This document shows positions 15,603-24,024 of a stretch of DNA of 32,155 nt, in pieces. The position numbers and the translations under genes were made by a program. Origin of the DNA: Azospirillum endophyticum (GTDB lineage: Bacteria; Pseudomonadota; Alphaproteobacteria; Azospirillales; Azospirillaceae); assembly GCF_016595245.1 (NCBI RefSeq), contig NZ_JAENHM010000091.1:76329-108483 (forward strand), read 5' to 3'. Numbering within the stretch: the first letter of the stretch is position 1; every line of letters starts with the position of its first letter. The notes beneath the pieces were generated by a model. That model saw nothing but the letters and a program-made list of their open reading frames with translations. It was not told the origin of the DNA and did not search any database.

Positions 15603-17888
15603 ATGACTACCTCGCCCGGCGCCAAGACCGTTGTTCGGCCCCTGAACAATAGCGCGCAACAAGCCAAACGACAGTCCGGCATGAAGACACGGCGCTTCTC
15701 ACTGCGATCCGTTCTGCTTTGGATTTTATTGTTGCTGTCGGCGGGTTTGTTTCTTGCTTTGGCAGCGCTCCCCGTTGGAAGATTTGCCAGTGCCGCCATC
15801 TCGGTCGGCGTGGTCGCCGCCGCCTTCGTGCTGGGGCGCTTCGCCCGGCGCTTCTGGCATGCCCGCACCCTGACCGTGCTGCTGCTGGCCTTCGTCACCT
15901 TCCGCTATTTCTTCTGGCGGCTGACCGGCACGCTGCCGCCGGTGGACGATCCGGTGAACTTCATTCCCGGCGTGACCCTGTTCGCGGCCGAAGCGCTGTC
16001 CTTCGTGCTGTTCCTGACCTCGCTGTTCGTCATCATCGACCCGCTGTCCCGCGAGCCGTCGGAGCCGACGGGCGATCCCGCCTCCTGGCCCAGCGTCGAC
16101 GTCTACATCCCCTCCTACAACGAGGAGCCGGAGCTGCTGGAGACGACCCTGGCGGCCGCGGTCTGCATCGACTATCCCCGCGACAAGCTGCACGTCTATC
16201 TGCTGGACGACGGCGGCACCGACCAGAAGCTGGCCCATGCCGACCCGGAGCAGGCCGCCGCGGCGAAGCTGCGGCGCGAGACGCTGACCGCGCTGTGCGA
16301 GCGGCTGCAGGTCACCTACATGACCCGGCCGCGCAACGAGCATGCCAAGGCCGGCAACATCAACCACGCCTTCCGGAAGACGTCGGGCGATCTGGTGCTG
16401 ATCCTGGATGCCGACCATGTTCCGACGGTGGGCATCCTGAAGGCGACGGTCGGCTTCTTCCAGCAGGATTCCGGCCTGTTCCTGGTGCAGACGCCGCATT
16501 TCTTCGTCAATCCCGACCCGGTCGAATACAACCTCGGCACCTTCGAGCGGATGCCGAGCGAGAACGAGATGTTCTACTACTCGATCCAGCCGGGGCTCGA
16601 CCGCTGGAACGGTTCCTTCTTCTGCGGGTCCGCCGCCATCCTGCGCCGTGCGGCGCTGGAGGAGGTCGGCGGCTTCAGCGGCGACACGGTGACGGAGGAT
16701 TGCGAGACCGCGCTGGAGCTGCATGCGCGCGGCTGGCGCAGCGTCTATCTGCCGCGCCCGCTGATCGCCGGGCTGCAGCCGGAAACCTTCGACAGCTTCA
16801 TCGCCCAGCGGTCGCGCTGGACCCAGGGCATGATCCAGCTGTTCCTGCTGAAGAACCCGCTGTTCAAGCGCGGCCTGTCGGTCTCGCAGCGGCTCTGCTA
16901 TCTCAGCACCATGCTGTACTGGTTCTTCTGGTTCTGGCGGCCGATCTTCCTGCTGTCGCCGCTGTGCTATGCCCTGTTCGGGCTGGAGATCTATCGCATC
17001 AACCTGCCGGACTTCGCCTGCTTCGTCATTCCGCACGTCTTCGCCGCCGCCTTCCTGTCGCAGTTCCTGCACGGGCGGATGCGCTGGCCGCTGTTCTCGG
17101 AACTGTACGAGTATCTGCAGTCCTTCCATGTCTCCCGCGCCGCCCTGGCGACGTTGATCCGGCCGCGCGATCCGGTCTTCAAGGTCACCGCCAAGGGCCA
17201 GTCGGTGGAGGAGGACGGCTTCTCCCCGCTCGCCACCCCGTTCATCGTCACCACGCTGCTGCTGGCCGCCGGGCTGGCGGCCTGCGCCTGGCGCTATTCC
17301 ATCTTCCCCGAACACCGGGCGGCCATCGTTCCGGTGGCGGTGTGGTGTTCCCTGAGCTTCCTGCTGGCGCTCGGCGGCCTTGCCGTCGTCTACGAGCGCA
17401 AGCGCGTTCGCCGGCAGGAGCGCTTCACCGTCGACCGCGCGGCGGTGCTGAAGTTCGAGGACGGGACCAGCATCGACCTGACGGTCGCCGACGTGTCGGC
17501 CGGCGGTGTCGGGCTGCTGGTCGACCCGAAATGGCGCGAGCTGGTGAGCCGGCCCGACCAGACGCCGGTCCTGACCATCGCCGCGACGGAGACGGAGGCG
17601 GCGACCACCACCGGCGTCCGTTTCTTCCGCATCGAGATGCGCGGCGGCGAACTGGCGGTCGGCGCCGGCTTCGCCCCGCGCGATCGCCAGGACATCGTGG
17701 AGATGGCGCGCTTCGTCTTCGGCAACAGCGTCGGCTGGGACATCTTCCTGGACCGCAAGCGGGTGGCGGCCCCGACCTTCTTCGGCGGCCTGCTGTTCTT
17801 CGCCACGCGGGTGGTGCCGCGGCTGGGGCATGTGCTGCTGGCCCTGCCCGGCGCGCTCCGCCGCATCCTGACCTTCCAGGCTCCGTAA
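15603..17888 (+). CDS. bcsA: Cellulose synthase catalytic subunit BcsA
   Basis: Polymerises UDP-glucose into beta-1,4-glucan and threads it through the inner membrane. The 761-residue protein has N-terminal membrane helices (about 37-57, 62-80, 88-105, 124-145). The family 2 glycosyltransferase domain carries DDG (202-204), DAD (269-271), TED (364-366) and the QRSRW motif (402-406). A second membrane bundle lies at about 430-490 and 544-597. The C-terminal PilZ domain has RxxxR at R603-R607 and DxSxxG at D630-G635, so both halves of the c-di-GMP signature are kept and allosteric activation is predicted. An internal ATG at 15681 would give a shorter amino end, but neither ATG has a clear ribosome binding site. 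First gene of a five-gene plus-strand operon. Confidence 0.97.
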   Translation: MTTSPGAKTVVRPLNNSAQQAKRQSGMKTRRFSLRSVLLWILLLLSAGLFLALAALPVGRFASAAISVGVVAAAFVLGRFARRFWHARTLTVLLLAFVTFRYFFWRLTGTLPPVDDPVNFIPGVTLFAAEALSFVLFLTSLFVIIDPLSREPSEPTGDPASWPSVDVYIPSYNEEPELLETTLAAAVCIDYPRDKLHVYLLDDGGTDQKLAHADPEQAAAAKLRRETLTALCERLQVTYMTRPRNEHAKAGNINHAFRKTSGDLVLILDADHVPTVGILKATVGFFQQDSGLFLVQTPHFFVNPDPVEYNLGTFERMPSENEMFYYSIQPGLDRWNGSFFCGSAAILRRAALEEVGGFSGDTVTEDCETALELHARGWRSVYLPRPLIAGLQPETFDSFIAQRSRWTQGMIQLFLLKNPLFKRGLSVSQRLCYLSTMLYWFFWFWRPIFLLSPLCYALFGLEIYRINLPDFACFVIPHVFAAAFLSQFLHGRMRWPLFSELYEYLQSFHVSRAALATLIRPRDPVFKVTAKGQSVEEDGFSPLATPFIVTTLLLAAGLAACAWRYSIFPEHRAAIVPVAVWCSLSFLLALGGLAVVYERKRVRRQERFTVDRAAVLKFEDGTSIDLTVADVSAGGVGLLVDPKWRELVSRPDQTPVLTIAATETEAATTTGVRFFRIEMRGGELAVGAGFAPRDRQDIVEMARFVFGNSVGWDIFLDRKRVAAPTFFGGLLFFATRVVPRLGHVLLALPGALRRILTFQAP

Positions 17889-17892
17889 GGCG

Positions 17893-20427
17893 ATGGCGGG
17901 GATGCGGAACCATACCGGCGCCGGCCGGGCAGGGTGGATCCTGCTGGCGCTTCTGTCCCTGTGGCTCGGCTGCACGGCCCCGGCGCTGGCCGTCGACCGC
18001 CGGGTGATCCCGCTGTCGAATTTGCGCGACGGCCAGCCGGAGGTCACCCTCAACGGCGAAACCGAGACGGTGGCCCTGCGCGCCGTCCTGCCGCCGGTGG
18101 TCGGGCTGACCTCCGCCGTCCTGGCGCTGAGCTACGAGAACGGCATCGACATCCTGCCCGAAAAGGGATCGTTGTCGGTCTTCATCAACGGCTCGCCGGT
18201 CGCCGACCTGCCGCTCGCCGCCTTCAAGGGACCGGTCAACGCCTCCATCACCCTGCCGGGCAGCCTGATCCGCCCGGGCGAGAACCAGATCGTCTTCCAG
18301 ACCACCGCCCAGCACCGCGCCATCTGCACGGTCCGCGGCACCTACGATCTGTGGGCGCGGGTCAATCTGGCCGCCTCGTCGCTGACGCTGCTGTCCGACG
18401 GCGGGGTGCCGGAGCCGGATCTCGCCATGCTGCGCCAGCTGCTGGCCGGCGCCGACCGGGGGCGCGAACCGCTGGCGATCCTGTATCCGGGCAACGAGGT
18501 CGACGTCGATCATCTGGGCTGGGGCTCGATGGTGGCGCAGTCCTACGGCCTGCTGCTCGGCGACCAGACGCCGCGGGTGATGGCGGTGCCGGTGCCGGGC
18601 AAGCCTGCCGGCGGCGCCGCGCCGACGCTGGAGACCCTCCCCCTGCCGGGTGGCAAGAACATCCTGATCGGTACCCGCGACCGCATCGCGCCGCTGCTGG
18701 GCGAGACGCGTGCCGCCGCCGTCACCGGCCCGTTCCTCGCCGTCTATCCCGTCCCCGCCGCCGGCGGGACGGGCGGCGGCCCGGGCGGCGGTTTCGTCGC
18801 CGTCGCGTCCGGCCGCACGCAGCAGGAGGTCGATCAGGCGGTGATGCGGCTGGCCGACATCGGCCGGCCGCTGCCGACCCAGACCGCGATGATCGTCACC
18901 GACGCGGCGGCGCCGGCTGCCCCGCCGATCCCGCCGGTGCAGGCGGAGGGGCGCTACCGCCTGTCGGATTTGGGCTTCCAGACGGTGCAGCACAGCGGCT
19001 ACCGCTATGCCGGCCGCATCGGCCTGACCCTGCCGGCCGGCTTCGCACCGGTCGGCGACCGCTCCATCCTGTTCCATGTCAACGGTGCGTTCGAAGGCGA
19101 TCTCGGCCCCGGCGCGGTGTTGAACGTCCGGGTGAACGGCAAGTCGGCCGGCGCCATGGAGATCGACAAGCGGTCCAGCGGCGTGATCGACAATGGCGAG
19201 ATGCCGCTGCCGATGGCGCTGTTCCGCCCCGGCCCCAACCTGATCGAGATCGAGGCGGAACTGCCGCCGGCCGGCGGCACCGATTGTGTCTTCGCGGTTC
19301 GGCGCCCGACCTTCACGCTGCTCGACACCTCGAGCATCGAGATTCCCGGCTTCGCCCGGCTGGTCACGCTGCCCAGTCTCGGCGGCTTCGCCAACACCGC
19401 CTTCCCCTATGGCGGCATCGCCGGGGGAGAGCCGGCGCCGCCTTTCGATCTCGTCGTCGTCGGACGCGATCCCGCCTGGTTCGGCGCCGCCTGGAGCCTG
19501 GCCGCCAAGCTGGCGCAGCGGGCGGGCGACCTGATGGCGGTGGTGCCCTATGTCGGCTGGACCGCTGCGCCGGCCGACAACGCGCTGATCGTCGGTCCGA
19601 TCGCCGCGGTGCCGCAGGCCGTCTTCGCCTCCGCCCCCCTTCCCGCCGACCGTCTGGCCGGGCTGCTGGAGGCGGGGGCGCTGATCGCGCAGGCCAAGGC
19701 CCGCGGCGAACCGATGGCCGCCGCCGACCGTCGCGCCCTGGCCGACCGGCTGCGGCAGGGCTGGTCCGGCAATGCCGCCCGTGCCGGCGCGGTGCGGACG
19801 GGGATGGTGCCGCAGCCGCCGGGCATGGCCGGGCCGGCGCTGGCGGCCGACGGCGGCGCCACGAACCGCTGGCAGAGGATGGCCGGCGATGCCAAGGAAT
19901 CGTCCACCGCCGCACGCGGCTGGATGCCGGACTGGGCGCGGCGGGTCATGGCGGCCGCGGCGCGCTACGTCAACCATTGGACGGAGGAGGATGCGCCGGT
20001 CGACGTCGCCGCGCTGGCCGAAAATACCGAGATGCTGCCGGAAGCCGCCCTGCTGCAATACCGGGCGCCGGGTGCCGAACCGCTGACCTGGACGCTGCTG
20101 ACCGCCTCGGATCCGCGCTCCATCGACCGCGCCATGCGCAGCCTGGGCGAGGCGGGGGTGTGGGACAAGCTGCGCGGCGGCGGCGCGCTGTGGAGCAGTG
20201 CGGCGCCGGCCGTGACCACGCTGGAAGCGTCGCGTCCCTACCAGATCATTCTCAATCCCTTTGACATCGGCAACCTGATCCTGATTCTGGCCCGCAACCT
20301 GTCGCAGCGGATCGAGCTTCTGTTCGCCCTGCTGCTGGGAACGGCGGTCGTGCTGACGGTCAGCATGCGCCTGCTGCTGAAGAGCGGCCACCAGGAACGG
20401 AGCGGGCAGGGGCGGAGCGGATCATGA
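17893..20427 (+). CDS. bcsB: Cellulose synthase periplasmic subunit BcsB
   Basis: Guides the nascent glucan across the periplasm and is required for BcsA activity. The 844-residue protein begins with a signal peptide whose likely cleavage follows APALA (residue 33). The body carries repeated carbohydrate-binding and flavodoxin-like units, with typical stretches LSVFINGSPVADLPL, GENQIVFQTTAQHRAIC and IEIPGFARLVTLPSLGGFANTAFPYGG. A single membrane anchor near the C-terminus (about 810-832) docks onto BcsA. It starts 4 bp after the bcsA stop; a second ATG three codons on is possible. The stop overlaps the next start (ATGA), implying coupled translation. The Ala/Gly/Pro-rich insert around 640-670 is longer than I would expect. 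Confidence 0.95.
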   Translation: MAGMRNHTGAGRAGWILLALLSLWLGCTAPALAVDRRVIPLSNLRDGQPEVTLNGETETVALRAVLPPVVGLTSAVLALSYENGIDILPEKGSLSVFINGSPVADLPLAAFKGPVNASITLPGSLIRPGENQIVFQTTAQHRAICTVRGTYDLWARVNLAASSLTLLSDGGVPEPDLAMLRQLLAGADRGREPLAILYPGNEVDVDHLGWGSMVAQSYGLLLGDQTPRVMAVPVPGKPAGGAAPTLETLPLPGGKNILIGTRDRIAPLLGETRAAAVTGPFLAVYPVPAAGGTGGGPGGGFVAVASGRTQQEVDQAVMRLADIGRPLPTQTAMIVTDAAAPAAPPIPPVQAEGRYRLSDLGFQTVQHSGYRYAGRIGLTLPAGFAPVGDRSILFHVNGAFEGDLGPGAVLNVRVNGKSAGAMEIDKRSSGVIDNGEMPLPMALFRPGPNLIEIEAELPPAGGTDCVFAVRRPTFTLLDTSSIEIPGFARLVTLPSLGGFANTAFPYGGIAGGEPAPPFDLVVVGRDPAWFGAAWSLAAKLAQRAGDLMAVVPYVGWTAAPADNALIVGPIAAVPQAVFASAPLPADRLAGLLEAGALIAQAKARGEPMAAADRRALADRLRQGWSGNAARAGAVRTGMVPQPPGMAGPALAADGGATNRWQRMAGDAKESSTAARGWMPDWARRVMAAAARYVNHWTEEDAPVDVAALAENTEMLPEAALLQYRAPGAEPLTWTLLTASDPRSIDRAMRSLGEAGVWDKLRGGGALWSSAAPAVTTLEASRPYQIILNPFDIGNLILILARNLSQRIELLFALLLGTAVVLTVSMRLLLKSGHQERSGQGRSGS

Positions 20428-21476
20428 TGGCATCGAGGCGCGACATGCTGGTCGGAACCGCCGCCCTCGGGCTGGCCGCCGCGCTGCCGGGGCGCGTGGG
20501 CGCGGCGCCCTTCGACGGGGCGGCGTGGCGCCGCTATGCCGAACGGTTTCTGCTGCCGGAAGGGCGGATCGTCGACACCGGCAACAAAGGCATCAGCCAT
20601 TCCGAAGGGCAGGGCTACGGCATGCTGCTGGCGGTGGCGGCGGGCGACCGCGCCGCCTTCGACCGGCTGTGGGGCTGGACCCAGCGCGTGCTGATGGTGC
20701 GCGGCGACGGGCTGGTCGCCTGGCGCTGGACGCCGGACGGCGGCGTCGCCGACCGCAACAACGCGTCCGACGGCGACATGCTGATCGCCTGGGCGCTGCT
20801 GCGCGCCGCCGAGGTCTGGCAGGCCGAGGCCTACCGCACCGCCGCCGCCGCCATCGTCAAGGCGCTGGCCGCCGGGCTGCTGGTCGAGCATGCCGGGCTG
20901 GCCGTGCTGCTGCCGGGGCGCGACGGCTTCCGCAAGGGCGACACGCTGGTCCTCAATCCCAGCTACTGGATTTTCCCGGCCATCCGCGCCTTCGCCGCCC
21001 TTCCGGGGGGAGAGCGCTGGGGCAGGCTGTCCGATGCCGGGCTGGTTCTGCTGTCCAAGGCGCGCTTCGGCGGGTTCGAGCTGCCGCCGGACTGGATGGC
21101 GCTGGACGCCGCCGGGACGGTGACGGTCGCCGACGGTTTCAAGAAGCAGTACGGCTACGACGCCGTGCGGGTGCCGCTCTACTTGGCGTGGGACGGCTAC
21201 CGCGATCCCTATTATTTCCGTCCCTACGCATCCCTGGTGGCGAAGTTCGGCGGGACGGCTGTTCCCGCCACCGTCTCGCTGCCGGGGGGCACCACCACCC
21301 AGGTAGCGGCGTCGGTCGGCATGCTGGCGGTCTACCGGCTGGCCTGCCGCCTCGCCGGTTCCGCAGCCGCCGACGCGATGACGGTGCCGCCGCTGGCGCC
21401 GGACGAGGATTACTACTCCACCACCTTGGCCCATCTTTCCGCGCTGGCGGCGCAAAGCCTGGGGATCGATCCGTGA
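20424..21476 (+). CDS. bcsZ: Endo-1,4-beta-glucanase, GH8 (BcsZ)
   Basis: Periplasmic endoglucanase of glycoside hydrolase family 8 that trims or edits glucan during cellulose secretion. It has 350 residues. The N-terminus SRRDMLVGTAALGLAAALP has a twin-arginine-like signal. ISHSEGQGYGM (E61, probable acid catalyst) and the GH8 signature ASDGDMLIAWALLRAAEVW (about 114-132, D116) are intact, so the enzyme should be active. An alternative start is the immediately following ATG; GGAG lies six bases before the first. It overlaps bcsB by 4 bp and the next gene by 4 bp (GTGA), which makes this part of the operon translationally coupled. Confidence 0.95.
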   Translation: MMASRRDMLVGTAALGLAAALPGRVGAAPFDGAAWRRYAERFLLPEGRIVDTGNKGISHSEGQGYGMLLAVAAGDRAAFDRLWGWTQRVLMVRGDGLVAWRWTPDGGVADRNNASDGDMLIAWALLRAAEVWQAEAYRTAAAAIVKALAAGLLVEHAGLAVLLPGRDGFRKGDTLVLNPSYWIFPAIRAFAALPGGERWGRLSDAGLVLLSKARFGGFELPPDWMALDAAGTVTVADGFKKQYGYDAVRVPLYLAWDGYRDPYYFRPYASLVAKFGGTAVPATVSLPGGTTTQVAASVGMLAVYRLACRLAGSAAADAMTVPPLAPDEDYYSTTLAHLSALAAQSLGIDP

Positions 21477-23302
21477 GCCGTTCCGTCCTTCTTTCGGCCC
21501 TTCTTCTGGGTGGCATCGCCGCGACCTTCGGCGGCCCCGATGCCTTGGCGCAGGCGAACGGCAACGGCCGCGCGCTCGCCCCCGGCGTGAAGGTGGAGGT
21601 GGCGCCCGCCCCCGGCAGCGGGCCGGCCCCGGCCGCCGGCAAGCTGGACGAGTCGGCCTTGCGCTATTACGCCCGGATCGGCGACGGCGAAAGGCTGGAG
21701 GCCGAAATCGCCCGCCTGCGCGCCCTCGACCCGGGCTGGGAGCCGCCCAAGGATCTGTTCGCGCCGCAGCCGGCCGCCGCGGGAGTCGACGAAAGCCCGT
21801 TCTGGACCCTGCTGTCGGCCGGCAAGGTGGCGGAGGCGCGGGCGGCCATCGCCGAGCAGCGGCGCAAGTCGCCGGCCTGGCAGCCGTCCGAGAAGCTTCT
21901 CCAGGAACTCGACCTCGCCGAGAGCGCCGGGCGCATCCGCTCGGCCAGCGACACCAAGCGCTGGCAGGACGTGGTCGATGCCGCCACCGCCAATCCGGAG
22001 GCGGTGGCCTGCAACCGCCTCGACAATGCCTGGCGCCTGGCGGAAGCCTATGCCGAGCTGAAGCAGGCCGACCGCGCTTTCGAGACCTACAAGACCATCG
22101 TCACCACCTGTCCCAAGGCCAAGGAGCGGCGCGACACCCTCTTCAAGGCGTCCCGCTATCTCGGACCCGACCGCCTGCGCGAGCTGGCCGCGCTGGGGGC
22201 CACCGCCAATCCGGCGACCGGGGAGGATTACTCGACCGTCCGCGCCGCGGAAGCCGAGCTCGAGACCGGCCGGCTGCTGGAGCGTCTTGGGAACGCCAAG
22301 CCCGGTGCCCTGTCGGCGGCCGACCTGTCGCGCGTCCAGGGCATCATCCGCGACAAGCAGGATGCCGACGGCGCCATCGCGCTCGGCTGGTATTTCCAGA
22401 AGCAGAAGAACTACGCCGAGGCTCAGAGCTGGTTCTCCCAGGCCAATGGCTGGGCGCCGTCCGACAAGGCGGCGGAAGGGCTGGTCCTGGCCTACAATGG
22501 CTTGGGCGAGAAGGCGCAGGCCCGCGCCGCCGCCGAGCCCTGGAAAGGCAAGTCGAGCCGCATCGACCAGGCGCTGAAGGCGGTCGACCCGCCGCGCGGC
22601 CCTTCGGGTCCGGGCGGTGGACGCAGTGCGCCGCAGGGGCCGAGCGAGCTCGACCGGGCGCTGGCCCGCCACGACTTCGCCGGCTGCATCGCCATCATCC
22701 GCAGCAGCATCGAGCGGAGCGGGCCGACCGCCGTCCTGTTGCAGCAGCGCGGCTGGTGCCTGCTGGAGCTGAAGCGCCCGTCGGAGGCCGAGGCCGCCTT
22801 CGTCGAGGCGCAGGCCCTGGCCGCCCGCGAACCGGCCCCGAAACCGGCCAAAGGTGGTGCATCTGCGACCGGAAAGGGAAGCGATCGCAATCCGGCCGCA
22901 TCAGGACTGCCGCAGACGCCGACGCCGGCGCAGGAGAACGCCTATGGGCAGGCGATCGCCCGGCTGACGACCGGCGACGTCACCGGCCTGACCCGCGACC
23001 TGCCGCGCGCCAACCTGACCCCGACGCAGAAGGCGGAAATCCGCGCCTCGCTGATGGCGACGGAGGCCGGCCGGGCGCTGGAGGACAAGCGCTACCACGA
23101 TGTGCTGCGCCTGCTCGACGCCCGCCGGGAGCTGGAGCCGGAGCCACGAAACCTCGGCATCCTGCGCGGCTGGGCGCTCTACAACCTGATGCGCTATGAC
23201 GAAGCCTATGTTCAGTTCAAGTCCATCGACGACCGGCTGAGCACCGAGGACTCGCGCGAAGGCGTCAGCACTGCCTGGAAGACGATCTACCATGACTGGT
23301 AA
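21473..23302 (+). CDS. Periplasmic TPR protein of bcs operon (BcsK-like)
   Basis: This 609-residue protein starts at a GTG that overlaps the bcsZ stop (GTGA). The same frame is open far upstream into bcsZ, but the signal-peptide-like SRSVLLSALLLGGIAATFGGP followed by ALAQA directly after this GTG fixes the start. The mature part is mostly helical TPR-like repeats (for example around 160-215, 300-360, 440-470 and 540-600), interrupted by a Gly/Pro/Ser-rich linker (about 375-395) and an Ala/Lys/Gly-rich stretch (about 465-490). It resembles the periplasmic TPR half of BcsC but ends without the outer-membrane beta-barrel. The position fits the TPR subunit called BcsK in Agrobacterium/Rhizobium-type loci. 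A role as periplasmic scaffold for export is inferred; the exact family name is uncertain. Confidence 0.7.
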   Translation: MSRSVLLSALLLGGIAATFGGPDALAQANGNGRALAPGVKVEVAPAPGSGPAPAAGKLDESALRYYARIGDGERLEAEIARLRALDPGWEPPKDLFAPQPAAAGVDESPFWTLLSAGKVAEARAAIAEQRRKSPAWQPSEKLLQELDLAESAGRIRSASDTKRWQDVVDAATANPEAVACNRLDNAWRLAEAYAELKQADRAFETYKTIVTTCPKAKERRDTLFKASRYLGPDRLRELAALGATANPATGEDYSTVRAAEAELETGRLLERLGNAKPGALSAADLSRVQGIIRDKQDADGAIALGWYFQKQKNYAEAQSWFSQANGWAPSDKAAEGLVLAYNGLGEKAQARAAAEPWKGKSSRIDQALKAVDPPRGPSGPGGGRSAPQGPSELDRALARHDFAGCIAIIRSSIERSGPTAVLLQQRGWCLLELKRPSEAEAAFVEAQALAAREPAPKPAKGGASATGKGSDRNPAASGLPQTPTPAQENAYGQAIARLTTGDVTGLTRDLPRANLTPTQKAEIRASLMATEAGRALEDKRYHDVLRLLDARRELEPEPRNLGILRGWALYNLMRYDEAYVQFKSIDDRLSTEDSREGVSTAWKTIYHDW

Positions 23303-23312
23303 GGGAGCCCCG

Positions 23313-23996
23313 ATGCCCGAGACGTCGATGGTTGGGACTGCGAGGCGCGCCGCGCTGTGGGCGGCTCTGGCGGCAGCCACGCTTCTGACCTCCGGCTGCG
23401 CCGGCTGGGTTCGCGACAACCTGACCCAGTCGCCCACCCCCTGGCGCCGCATCCAGCCGGCGGCATTGCCGGTGACCCTGGGGGAAAGCCGCGACTTTGC
23501 CATCGTCGCCGCCCGCATGCGCGACACCGGCACGATCTACAAGACCTACAATGTTGCACTCGGCAACCCGACGACCCTGCCCGGCGAGAACCGCTTGACC
23601 ATCGACGTGCAGACCCTGCCCGACAGCCTGTTCGGCGCCCTGGTCCAGCCGCCGCGCGTCTTCCCGGTGCCGCTCTACACGATGGAGACGCTGACCGTGA
23701 CCACCCGGCGCGAGTTTCCCGACATGAAGGTCAAGGTCGCCGACGCCGCCCGCCGCAACCGCTACGGCGACTACGACTACGCCACCGCCCAGGACGAGCA
23801 GAACAGCTGCGTCCTGGCGTGGCAGCTGATCAACGACCACAAGCGGGTTCTGCCGGAACGGATCGAGGCGGTGCGGGTGGAATACCGGGTTTGCAGTGTC
23901 GGCTCCAACATCCGTGCCCTGCTGGCCCCCTTCGACGGCATGACCCTGACCCTGCCGGAGACGATCCTGGACGCGCAGGATCTCGGGGGGATGTAG
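23313..23996 (+). CDS. Lipoprotein of bcs operon (possible BcsN)
   Basis: A 227-residue predicted lipoprotein. The N-terminus carries an Arg pair, a hydrophobic helix and the lipobox LLTSGC with Cys29 as lipid site; the next residue is Ala, which favours outer-membrane sorting. The ATG at 23313 is preferred over that at 23292 because AGGGAG lies five bases before it. No enzyme motif is visible. The rest looks like a beta-rich globular domain with a C-terminal conserved-looking stretch around VRVEYRVCSVGSN. Its place directly after the TPR gene (10 bp) argues for a structural role in cellulose export. Type III Bcs loci carry a lipoprotein called BcsN; assignment to that family is plausible but not proven here. 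Confidence 0.6.
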   Translation: MPETSMVGTARRAALWAALAAATLLTSGCAGWVRDNLTQSPTPWRRIQPAALPVTLGESRDFAIVAARMRDTGTIYKTYNVALGNPTTLPGENRLTIDVQTLPDSLFGALVQPPRVFPVPLYTMETLTVTTRREFPDMKVKVADAARRNRYGDYDYATAQDEQNSCVLAWQLINDHKRVLPERIEAVRVEYRVCSVGSNIRALLAPFDGMTLTLPETILDAQDLGGM

Positions 23997-24002
23997 GGGC
24001 TT

Positions 24003-24024
24003 GCAGGCCGCTCACGCCGCCTGC
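24003..24024. terminator. Candidate bidirectional terminator hairpin
   Basis: GCAGGC and GCCTGC pair perfectly. After one C-C mismatch GC/GC close on a TCAC loop. The hairpin sits in the junction of two convergent genes and covers the stop codon of the minus-strand oxidoreductase. There is no T-run on either side, so termination efficiency is uncertain. Confidence 0.4.
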
